A DNA stretch of 64,000 nucleotides from Pegoplata infirma (taxonomy: Eukaryota > Arthropoda > Insecta > Diptera > Anthomyiidae): NCBI GenBank assembly GCA_963921195.1, contig OY992537.1, positions 868,001-932,000 on the forward strand, written 5' to 3'. The position numbers and the translations under genes were made by a program. Under the pieces are notes generated by a model. It did no database searches, had not been told where the DNA came from, and saw only the letters and a program-made list of their open reading frames with translations. Shown piece by piece: positions 24,775 to 37,300 of the stretch; the stretch's first letter is position 1; the number at the start of each line of letters is the position of its first letter.

Positions 24775-25110
24775 ATCTTGTATTGAACTTTAATTTTTAG
24801 CATTAAGTCCTTATGTAAGCAGCCACCTAAAAAATCCGCCTAGTATTGTTAGCTTTGTGAGAGGATGCCATTGGAAAATAACCATTTTAAAAACAAGCTC
24901 CCATTGTTTTTTTTATTTTCAAATTGTATTTATCGGAATACAATGGTTTTTTCTTTTAAATATCCATTTCAAAAGCTCTACCAGCGATTTTTTATATTAG
25001 ATTATTTGATATTAGTTTGTATTATTATATATAAATATATATAATTTAAAATGATATATTAACGTGACCATAAAGTCATGTTATAAAATAAAACAAAGCT
25101 TAAGAATTTT
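24775..25110 (+). other. Msp300: 3' UTR of the short isoform
   Basis: A/T-rich sequence between the TAG at 24772 and the AATAAA at 25087, which is within the intron for the long isoform. The end point is approximate. Confidence 0.55.
25087..25092 (+). terminator. Msp300: AATAAA poly(A) signal for the short isoform
   Basis: A canonical hexamer 313 bp after the short-isoform stop, followed by T-rich sequence (GTTAGTATTATTATCTCC). It lies only 237 bp before the giant exon's acceptor, so cleavage here would compete directly with splicing to 25330. Confidence 0.6.
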
Positions 25111-25149
25111 TCAACACACCGTTAGTATTATTATCTCCTTGAGTTAGTT

Positions 25150-25180
25150 TAACTTGCCCTCTCTCTCTCTCGCTCTGTTA
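25150..25180 (+). promoter_or_regulatory. CT/GA repeat just upstream of the giant exon
   Basis: CCTCTCTCTCTCTCGCTCTG, a GAGA-factor-type repeat on the opposite strand, precedes the giant exon by about 150 bp. It could be a pyrimidine-rich splicing element, a GAGA-factor site or plain microsatellite. No TATA/initiator combination is evident. Confidence 0.3.
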
Positions 25181-25329
25181 CGAATTATTTTATCTATTTG
25201 GATAGTCTTTCTCTTTTTATTAGGGGTTTTTTAATTTGTTTTGATTTAGTTTAGGTCTAATTCAAATTATTTTCACAAAACCTAACGTTTTTGGCCAATT
25301 TCCATATTATTTTTATTGCAAACGACTAG

Positions 25330-28300
25330 GCTCTACGTGCATCTGTTGAAGATATGCAACAAAGGTATGATGTGATTGCCGCTTTATCTTATACACTGGA
25401 CCCACATTCGGTGGTCGCAACTTCATCATCAGTTTCAATGATGTTGAAGCCCTCAAAATTAGGTCTTACCTATGCGGAGGTATTGGGAGGTCATGCATCA
25501 CCCGAAACAGAAACGCAAGTGACCTATGATAGCCAAACTGCAATTGCCACCACTGAAAATCCTAAGATAGAACAAGATACAATTAAAGAAGAATATGTGG
25601 ACGATAAAGGTAACAGACATACAATTTTTACTACAACTAAGACCACTACCACCAGCTCGACAAGAAGCACCATTCAAGATCGTGATTCAAATACCTCCTC
25701 CGATTATACTGATAGTGTGCTACAACAACCGATATTGATTAACGAAGAATATGTTCAAGAGGTTCCTACTCAAACAAGCTCTAGGCACAAAATAGAAGAC
25801 TTCTTACATCACGAGCGCAAACAACAGCCGCCGGTCGGTAAGCAACAGTTACAAGCGCCCAGAGATCAACACAGGGGTCGTTCACCTAGGCGTAGACAGC
25901 CACAACAAAAGCAACATGTGAAAGAACAAATTCAATTAAAAGTTGAGGCACCAACATTAGAAACAATTACTAAAACAGAACGGACTGATCAAACATCTCA
26001 TTTGTTTTTACCAGACCAAGATAGAGCACGATCAAAGAGTCCTATGTGGGTTCCCGGTTCCACGTCTTATGCTGAAGTATTAAGGGGTATTGAATTAGAA
26101 AGATTACGACAGCAATCACTCAGAGAAGCAGAGGCAATTCAACCAAACTATGATTCGAAAGTTGTTACAACAACCACTAAAATGACCTCGGCAACAAAAA
26201 TGGTTCCTAAACAAGAGGCTTTAGAAATGGCGCAGGCGCCCTTACAAGAGCCTCAACAATATATCACTGCAGAGGCTTCAGAATTGCCAACATACTATTC
26301 AGAAAATATAACTGATATAGCAACTTCGCAACCCTTATCTACCTTCAATGCTTCACCATTGCAATCCGTAACTGCAACGATTATTTCAACTGACGATGCG
26401 TACGAAAGCACTTACGATCCAAACATTCCTATGACGGCCGAAGAGATACAAGCCACTTATTTGCAACCAGATCCCCAACTTTATCAGTCAATGTATGAAA
26501 ATTTAGCTGACAGTGAGCAATGGGGCTATGTGACTCAATCGCCCGTGATAGCGGTGCAACCATCGCAATCCGACAATTTCTATGAACAAATGATGCAAGT
26601 GCAATATGCGCCAACTCCTGCTATGCCAACAGCATATTCAGGCTATCAATATCCTGCTCAGGCCACACAATACCAATTGGTTACGGCCGGCTATTATCCG
26701 CCTAATCAAACACAACCACAAGCAGAAACTTTCCAATCACTGTATGCCAATGACCCAATCTATTACAATCAACAGCCGACATCAGATTACCAGCAATATG
26801 TATACGAACAAGTTGGTCCGTCCCAACAGCAGCAACCAGAAGTGTATCAACCTGATTACGCAGATGCTACACAGGTTGAAGCATTAAATACTGTAGTTAC
26901 TACGTTAGCTTCTATGATACAACAATCCACCCTGACCTCAACGATGCCTCAAATTCAGAATCTGCCTGAGGAAGCGGCTTTGTATGAGCCACAAGAGATT
27001 CAGGTGGAGGAGCCAATACCCGATATAACGTTCGGCCAATTTGATATTAATGAGATTGAAAGCATACCCCAAGAAATGTCTGCACCGCACAAACAAAATA
27101 TTACGAAAGTGACGAAAACATCTCACGACGAGAAACCAGCTGAGGTTCCTACGGAAACTACTAGTTATCAGCAAAAATATGTGACGTATGTCCATGAGCC
27201 CTCACAGCAATATCAAGCACAAGTGGTGGAAAAACCAGAACCCCAAATTGCGGGTTCAACATATGCCGAAGTTTTATTCGGTTTAAGACATGGTCAAAAT
27301 TTCCAGCCATCCAGTCAACAGCAAGTCCATGTTAAATTTACAGCATCACCGCCACAGATAAGAAAATATGAACCATCAAGAAATAATCAGACAACCAAAA
27401 CTGAAACGATAACAACAACAACAACGACGACGACAATAACGAACAAACAAAATCAAAATAAACAACAACAACGATTTAAATCTCCCGCCGATACATTACG
27501 TAGAGGAGATGATAATCGCCAAAAGACGCAAAAGCGTCAGAAAGACAAATCTATGAAAGAAATTAAAATGGACGAATCAAATGTTTATGGAGAGACCAAG
27601 GTAGTAGAGACTAAGCCACTAGAGACAATCCATCAAAGTCAAAGTACACATACTGCCATGGAAACATTTGAATCGTCCGAGGAAGTACATCCACCAAAAA
27701 CGAAGAAACCTAAAAGATCCCGAGAAGAAACCGGGAAACCAGTCTTACTACAAGACTTTTTAAATTTTGAAAAACAACACTCGACCGAAACCTACTCAAA
27801 ACCGATTGATATACAACGGAAAACGAACACTGAAACTAAAAAAGACAAAATAGAATTGACCAAGAAGAAATCTAAAGATCTACCAGATGAGACCAAACAA
27901 AAGCCGTCATTGGCTGACATTATTAAAGAACAAAGTTCCAAACAAACACCCTCTAAGCCGGAATCGAAATTAAGTAAAAATCATCCCCAAGATATATTGG
28001 ATCCTAAGAAACCTAAAAGAGAAGCTGAAGAGAAGCCACAAAAAACGAATGAAAAACCTCAAAAATCCGAGGAGAAACATTCTTTGGCGGACATTGTTAA
28101 AGGAGGCGTATCAGATTTTGTAGGTAAACTGCTGCCTACAAAGAAAGAGAAGAAAGATAAAAACAAGAGGTCTGAAATTGAAAAATCTTCAATCTTAGTA
28201 GAAGATAAGGAAACTAATGTTACTAAGCGCAGCGATGATAAAAAAATGTTTAAAGAAGTTTCTAAATCTACAGACAATGCTGCTGCAAGCTTCATAGAAG

Positions 28301-31300
28301 GTGAAAAATTACAACGAGCTTCTAGCAAATTTGAAGCTAAGCCGAAACAACTTGAAGGGCCCACAAAAACTAAACAACAGAAATTTGTTGAAGAGCATGA
28401 ACCTAAAATAGATGCATCTGGTGTAAAGCTTAATGATGATAATAAGCAATCAAAAAGCAAATCCAAGAAAAAACATATGGAACCGTCTAAGCCAAATGAG
28501 GAATCTACAACAATTGAACAATTAAAAGAGAAACCCATGGACAAAAATCCAAAAGAAGCTAAGCCAATCAAAAGTAAATCTAAAAAGAAAGTAAAGATTG
28601 TAGAGGAACCACAAATTATTGCCGATGTAGTCACAACTCCCACTGAATTCATCTCAAAAAGCGCTTCAGAACCGCCCGAAGTTTCTGAAACTGTTTCAAC
28701 TTCTACTAAAACGTTAGATTCTGGCGCAATTTTAACCACCAAAACTATAACAAAACATATAACCAAGAGAACTATCAAAATTATTGTCAATGGTAAGGAA
28801 GAAATTGTGGAAGAAGAGGTAGTGGATGATGCTCCTCAAGAAAACGTTACCGTTGAAAAAATAAACATACCTGCAAACAGTGATATCAAGGATTCTTCTA
28901 TTTCTTCAAATGTTTTGCAAACTGGTGGTACAGTTACAAAAACGGTTATAACAAAAACCAAGAGATTGATAAAGCGTATTTTGGAAAACGGTGAAGAAGT
29001 AGTTGAGGAAGTAATTGAAGATGAACCGAAAGTCGAAAAACAATTTACTGAGGTGCCAACTAATATTATTGCGGATGATAAGAAAGAAATTTTGGAGGAA
29101 GAGATAGTTGATGATGCTCCTCAAGAAAACGTTACTGTAGAAAATATAAACATACCTTCAAATAGTGATCTCAAGGATTCTTCTGCTTCTACAAATGTTT
29201 TGCAAACCGGTGGTACAGTTACAAAAACGGTTATAACAAAGACTAAGAAATTGATAAAGCGTATTTTGAAAAACGGGGAAGAAGTGGTTGAGGAAGTAAT
29301 TGAAGATGAACCGAAAGTCGAAGAACAATTTACTGATTTACTGCCAACTAATATCGACATAGTTCAAATAGATTCGAAAGCACCAGAAAAACCTTATATT
29401 GCTCCTTTGCAGCCGTATACCGAAACCATTAAGGTTATCAAGTCAGATGAAATCCTTGAGAAAGTTAAAGAACCTAAGGAAATGAAGGAAATAGAAACTG
29501 TTACGTTTATCAAGTCAGATGAAATCCTTGAGGAAGTTAAAGAACCTAATGAAATGCAGGCAATAGAAACAATTACCAAATTTAATCAAAACAAATTACC
29601 AGTTGCTAAAAAAGCAGAAACTGATGTTAAAATAAGTGAACGAGAAACTCCTGCAGAAGATGATAAATCTGAATTGATAATCACACTTGAAAATGAAGAT
29701 ATTTCCAATAAAGAACAACAAGACAAATCTAGTGTGGAAGTAACTGTTGCAGTAACAGAACCAAAAGTTATGGAGACAAAGGTCCCGAAAAAGTCTAAAA
29801 ATAATAAAAAACAATCTCGTGCTGAAAAGAAATCCACGGAGAAAACATTTACGGAAGAATCTATTAGCTCAAAACCACCCGCAGAGTTCGTAAATATAGC
29901 TGAATTAGCAGGTTCTCCCGAAGCAGAGAAGACTACTGATGCATATAACAAAAATGTTAATATTCCCACTACTACTGCAATTACTCAAGTTGTCCAAGGT
30001 GGAACAATAACAAGAACTCTTACAACGACCACAAAGCGAATAATCAAGAGCATTAATAAAAATGGAGAAGAAACTGTTGAAGAAGTTTCTGACGAAGAAC
30101 CACAAGTGACACAAGATATTACCGAGTTACCAATTACAATGCAAACTTCTGTTGCACCCATTACAACAGAGAGTTATACTAACGTATCTCCTGCACCTAA
30201 TAGCTCTGCTGTATGTTCTACAACGACATCCCACGTTATTAGTGGAGGTTCTATTACTCGTACGTTAACAAGCATTACCAAACGCATTGTTAAACGCATA
30301 AACGAAAATGGTGAAGAAATTATTGAGGAAGTTTATGATGAAGAACCTGTGGTAACTCAAGAAGTTTCTGAATTGCCTACAAAAACTGAGAGTTTTGTTA
30401 CATCTACACCAAATGAAGAAGTGTCGAAAGAATTTGCTGTCGTCGCACCAGTGGACACTACTATAATTAGCCCACTAGGAACCACATCTCAAATTGTTCA
30501 AGGTGGAACAATTACCCGTACCTTGACCACTATCACCAAACGAATTGTCAAACGTATTAACTCGAATGGTGAGGAAATAACTGAAGAGTTTTATGACGAA
30601 GAACCTGTTGTAACTCAAGAGGTTTCTGAATTGCCCATTACTACAAGAACCACTGTTGTTCCATTGCTTGAAAATGATTCTCTTGTTGCTGGTGATGCTA
30701 GCACAACTACTTCTCAAACTATACAAGGTGGAACAATAACTAGAACTCTTACTACCATTACAAAACGAATTATAACAAGAATTAATGAATTCGGAGAACA
30801 AGTTACAGAAGAAGTTATTGATGATGAGCCCGTGGTGATGCAAGAAATCAACGAGTTGCCAACCACTTCGGAAATATCAATAACAATTGGTCCAGATACT
30901 CTGCAAGACAAAACGATTTCGGAACAAACTATTCAACGTGTTCATGAAAAGGGTGAAGAAATCGTGGTCGAAATCGACGACAATAAACCTGTGATTGAAT
31001 CCGAATCCTCATTGCCATACGTTGCTCCTTTGGAACCTTTCGTTGAACATAATTTAACCAGTTTAGTGGAAAACCCAAAGGTACCCCATTCCGAAACAGC
31101 CATCGTACAAAAGGTTGCTGAAATTACTGAACCCCAACAAGTCCTAGAAACAACAGAGCCCATGATCGTAACAAGTGCAACATCAAATAAAGAAGACGAA
31201 TTTGAAGGTGGCGTAGTAAAAACCACCATTATTCGTACTACAAAAAAGATAAAGAAAATTAAAAATGATGAAAACCAAACAGTGGAAGATAGAACGTCAA

Positions 31301-34300
31301 CAACGCCTATGGTTGTTTTCGAAAAGCCAAAGATTGAAGAAACAGAAACCACAAATAAACAAGTATCAGAAGAAGGAGTTGTAACCACAACTACAGTGAA
31401 AACAACTAAGACTACCAACACGGAGTCAAAAGAACAGGTGGAACAATCACTTCCGGAAATTACGAAAAGTGTAGAAGAACTAACTTGTACTCCTACAGAG
31501 TCGTTGCAGGAAGCAAACCTTAATGACGAAGTTATCAAAAAAACTATTGTACGTACTACAAAGATTGTGAAAAAAGTTTCACAAAATACTGAAAGTGAAA
31601 CGGCTATCGATAATTTGTCCCTTGAAGAACCTGCTCAATCAATAACCCCGCCGGACGTTTCAAAAACAATTCTTGCGGCAGAAGAAACACAAGTGGCGCC
31701 TGTTGTATCTGAGTCTTCTGGTATTGAGACTGGTGGTGTGGTCAAAACTACCACAGTAAGAACGACCAAAATCGTCAAACGTAAATCACAAGACACAGAA
31801 TTGTCTGATGAAACTTCTTCTGAAACTCAAAAAGAACCTGAAAAGACAGAAACCATTATTGAGGAACCAAGTGAAGTATTCAGTGTTACAAATCAAATGG
31901 ATGGTGCAATTATTAAAACAACGACAATACGCACCATGCGTATAATTAAGAAAATCTCCCAGGATGGTCGTATTGTTTTGGAAGAAACTGATTCTCCCGA
32001 CGATGTTGTAGTTACATCTACAATTGAAATGCCTGATCAGACAATAATTTCAGATAACGAATCTATAGTTAAAACACCCTCTCCCTCTATGACACGTAGT
32101 AGCAGTAGTAGTAGTATTAGAATTGTAGAGAACCCCAAATCCCAGGAATTAGTAATTACAGGTATAGATGATATGTCACCCACTACCTCAGAAACCATCT
32201 CATCACCCACAGGTATTAAAGTAATCGGTATTGAAACTATTGCATTATCAAACCCACAAACGTCATCCACTACACAAAAATTAGTTTCTACACAAGATAT
32301 GTCTTCGACAACAACTACCACTACCACAACCAAATATTCTACACTTACAATGGCCCAAAGATGTAGTTTTGAGTCCGAAGATGGCAAGAATGTTGTTTAT
32401 GTAGGTGACGATTTGGGTGGTAAATATCCACCCGGGTCGGTACAAAAGATTTCCCTTATCACTCACGAAGAGAAACTTAAAAATCCTATAGTAAAAATGC
32501 ATTTAGACTTCCCTGAAGTGAGCCTTCAAGTAACGGAGACGGTAACCGACAATTACGAAGCTTCTCAGAAGGCTTTGGAACAACGGGAATTCGTAGAGAG
32601 ACTTGCTAAGGTCGTAGAAGAAGAAAAACGTAACGAGGAACCAGTTAGAATAGAAGTTGTACCACAATTTGTACAGATAGTAGACGAAGAAGTTGAACAA
32701 CCTTTAGAGGTTGTGACAGGGAAAAAAGAAATTTTAGTTACACATACTTTAGATGAAATTCAAAACATTGAAGTTAAAGAACAGAAAAAGGTAGACGAGA
32801 AAAAAGAAGCTGTTAGTATATTAGTAGAGAATAAATTAGTTGAAGAGTCAGTTGCGAAAGAAAAAGAAGTCCAAACGGTAGTAGGAAAACAAGATGTAGA
32901 TAAAGTTGAAGTTTCAAGTAAAATAGAAAAGTCTGACAATGAGTTAGAAATGACACCCGAGGAGGAAAGTTTATTCAAAGAAATTCAAAGAAAATTAGGC
33001 AAAAAGGATAAAAAGAAACGTCCTGCTTTACCTGAAGAATTCCTTAAGGCTGAAACAGTTAAAGACCCATTGCCATTAAGTACTTTCCCCAAACAGACAT
33101 CTGACTTTGTTGAAAATCTTACAGTTGATATCAGCTCTCCTTATGTCGAGCCAACTGCTACTCTTGTTACTGATCAAATTATTAACCAACAAGATAAATT
33201 GATTACTAGTCCCCAAAACCAAGAAGAAGAGCAAACAATTACACCCGTTTCTAATACTAATGATATTGATGTTGTTCCTAAAGATGTCTTTACTTTAGCT
33301 AAATCTGCTACTAGTTTGGTAAGCACCATTCAAACAGCTACAGAGCTTGCAACTAACCTTAACAGCATAAGTCCGTCCGTTTTATGTTTTGAAATTCCGA
33401 AATATAATTTACCACAAATGCTCTTGGCTGAACGCAATTATCACACTTTAATTGAAGTACGTAAAGAGCAAATTCATAACGAACAAACAACAACGGAAAC
33501 AACAATCACCGAAAAAGTTGCGGAGGTAAATGAACCAGTTGTAGAGAAGCCTTTTAAGGCACCTTTACAACCTTTTGCAGAAATAAAAATCGAACCCATC
33601 ATCAAGGAGAATATGGAAACAAGGAAACCAACAACAGCTGTCACGACTACAACCTTGGAACCTAAACCGACTGATCCTACTGAAGAGGATTCAGTAAAAA
33701 ATTACTACAACTTTGAGATACCCAAACACAGCTTTAAGGAGTTGAGTAAAGCCGAAAGTATAATGGCTTTTACGATAAAACCTGAAAAGCTTGTAGAAGC
33801 CATTGAGAATGCCAATGAGGCTAAACCGGAATATTCTGAGTTTAAGACTCTTACACAAGAAGTTATTACAACTGTAAATATAGTCACAAAATCAGAGCCC
33901 GAGCCCAAAAACGAAGAAGACGAACAAATTTTAGAGATCGATGATTCTGTTGTAGACAAGCCCTTTAAGGCACCTATACAACCTTCTGAAGAAATTAAAA
34001 CAGAAACCATTATCAAGGAGACTAAGGAAATAAGGAAACCAACCACAGTTGTCACGACTACAACCTTGGAAAATAAGCCGATTGATCCTAATGAAGACGA
34101 TTCAGTAAACAATTACTACAATTATGAAATACCCAAACACAGCTTCAGGGAGTTGAGTAAAGCCGAAAGTATATTGGCTTTTACTATAAAACCTGACAAG
34201 CTTGTAGAGTCTATTAAGAGTGCTAATGAGGCAAAACCGGAATATTCAGAGTCTAAGACTCCTACACAACAAGTTATTACAACTGTAAATATTGACACAA

Positions 34301-37300
34301 AAGCAAAGCCCGAGCCTAAACACGAAGAAGCTACACCAAACGAAGACAAAGTTAAAGACTCAGAAACTCTAAATGTTCTTGCCGAAAAAGAAACAGACAG
34401 TAAGAACGACGAATTTATTACAATTCTTGAGAAACCTTATTCTGCTCCTTTACAACCAATGGTGGATAAACCTGAAATTAAACAAGATGAAAATATGTCT
34501 GTTTCAGTCACTACCACAAATACTCTAGAAAAACTTGAGAGCACAAATTACTACAATTTCGAAGTACCAATGTATAACTTTGGATATTTAAATAAAGCCG
34601 AAGCCAACATGGTATTATTGACTATGAAAATCCCTAAACCAGATGTGGAAACTACGGAAAAATCCACTGAATCAGACACGACAATTCCTGAAGAAACCAA
34701 AGTTGTTAATACAAGTGGCGTATTTAAATCTGAATATTTGGAAGAAGAAAAATCTAATGAAAATATTCACTATAACTATGAGGTACCCAACCACAATATT
34801 CATGTGTTTAATAAAGTTGAAAGTGATATGATTACTCATCTGAAAGTAGACGAGCCTGATGTAGGCGAAACAGAAACTATTTTAACAGAAGAAAATATAT
34901 GTGAATCATTAAATGACGAACCAGAAAAGACATTCTCTACAACAAAAGTAGAGGAAAAGAAACCAGCATATGCGGGTCTTCCAGTAGATGAGACCACAGA
35001 TGCATGGATGACCGTAATAGACGAACCAATGGTGTTTTCAGAAGACGAAGAACTTGAAGCAATTCCATCAGCATTTACTGATGAAACTAAGAAAATCGTT
35101 GATGAGCTTCCAGAAAAGCAACCTGGTATTACTTCTGAACTTCAAAAGGTTATTGATGAACCAAAGGAGGAAGTAAAACCGTTTGACTCTGTTGTGCAAC
35201 CTCTGAAAGAACCACAACTCGTTGATGAACTTCCAGAAAAGCAACCTGGTATTACTTCTGAACTTCAAAAGGTTATTGATGAACCTAAGGAGGAAGTACA
35301 ACCGTTTGACTCTGTTGTGCAACCTCCGAAAGAACCACAACTTGAAGAAAACCTTATTGAAGGGAAATTCGAAGAAACTTCTTCTACAATTGCTGTTGAA
35401 GAGAAACATGATGTCGAAAAGTGTAAAGTAGAAGAAAGTGCCCAGTACACAGCCCCTCTCGAACCATTCAATTCTGAAGAATTCTTGAAAGAAAGTACTA
35501 AGGAGCGTAAACAAGCTCCCTATGCTGGTCTTCCTCTTGATGACTCTTCCAATGCATGGATGGAAGTTATTGATGAACCAATTGTATTTTCTGATGAAGA
35601 ACAAGATGTTACTTCCTCGAACTCTACAAATGAAATTATTCAGACAATAGAAAAAACTGACGTTCAACAAGATATTCCTAAACCACCTTTAGAATCTGTT
35701 CAGTTAGTTTCTGAAGAACCAAAGAAACCGGCATATGCTGGTCTTCCCATTGATGAGTCTACAAGTGCTTGGATGGATGTTGCAAATGAAGCAATGATTT
35801 TCTCAGATGATGACGAAGACACCAGTGTGAAAGAAACTGACGAAACATTTACTACCCCAGTGGAACCTTTTACTCCTAATAAATCAGATGAAAACATAAC
35901 AGTAAGCCAACCAATTGTAACTGAAACAACAAAAATCATAAGTACAACAACCACAACTACCAGCGAAATAAATGTTGCCTTGGAGCCAATTAAAATTCCT
36001 GAAGAATCAAATAAGTCTGTTTATGCTGGACTTCCAGTTGATGAATCAACAAGTGCTTGGATGGATGTTATTGATGAACCAATGGTATTTTCAGATGATG
36101 ACAGCGAAATTGTTCTAAAAAATACTGACGAATCAAGTATAACTGAAACTACCGGTACTATCAATACTTCTACAGTAAACAACCAAAATATTACTGAAGA
36201 AATCATTGACTTGAAGTCTGTTAAAATTCCTGAAGAGCCAAAGAAACCTGTGTATGCTGGACTTCCAGTGGATGATTCTACAAATGCTTGGATGGATGTT
36301 ATTGATGAACCTATGATTTTATCAGATGATGAGACTGCTGAGGAAACTAGTGCAGAACCTCCACTCGTATTTACTACACCTTTAGCGCCAATGGCTTCTG
36401 TTAAAGAAGATGAAAATATTGCGATAGACAAAACTTTTACTCATACAAGTGTATCTGATAGTGTGCTGACAACAACAGAAACAATTATTACCACAACCTC
36501 TACAAATATTTCTGAACAGAAAATTATTTTGGAGGCAACAAAAATTCCTGACGAGCCAAAGAAACCTGTATATGCTGGTCTTCCGATTGACGAGTCTTCA
36601 AGTGCTTGGATGGACCTTGGAGATGAACCAATGACTTTCTCAGATGATGACGACGAAGAAACCATTGCAAAAGAAACTGAAGAACCTATAAAAGCTAAAA
36701 CTACCCCATTACAACCAATTATTGCTACAAAATCAGATAAAAATATTACAATGGAAGTAACTGTAACTCAACCAATTGTAACTGAAACATCTGAAATTGT
36801 AGGTAAATTAACCACAACTACCTTTGAGGAAAACATTACAATACCTGAAGAACCAAAGAAGTCTGTTTATGCTGGTCTTCCGATCGATGAATCAACAAAT
36901 GCTTGGATGGATGTTATAAATGAACCGATGGTATTTTCTGATGATGAAAACGAAACAGTTCAGCAAAGTATTGTCGAGCCAAATGTTATTGAAACTACAG
37001 AAAAAATCAGTACTTCAATCATTACTGAAGAAAACAATGACTTCAAGTCTGTAAAAATTCCTGAAGAAGAATCAAAGAAACCAGTGTATGCTGGTCTTCC
37101 TGTGGATGATTCCACAAATGCTTGGATGAATGTCATTGATGAACCCATTGTTTTGTCAGAAAGCGATGATGACGACGTCGAGAAAGATAATGAAAAAACT
37201 CAACTAGCTTTCACTTCGCCTTTAGAACCAATGGTTGATTTAAATCAAGACGAAACCATTACATTGGAAGAAACAGCCTCTTATCCACTTGTGTCTGACA

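Noticed and set aside
25354..25356. Met at 25354 as the natural start of the giant protein
   Set aside because: The eight preceding codons back to the AG at 25328-25329 are open, in phase with the 22208 donor, and continue a helical pattern. Internal initiation is kept only as a low-interest alternative.
28059..31538. Long minus-strand frames (for example 28059-28790 and 30942-31538) opposite the giant exon
   Set aside because: They are valine/serine/phenylalanine-rich mirror images of the Glu/Thr/Lys-rich repeats, restart at every repeat copy, and have no promoter, splice or domain evidence.
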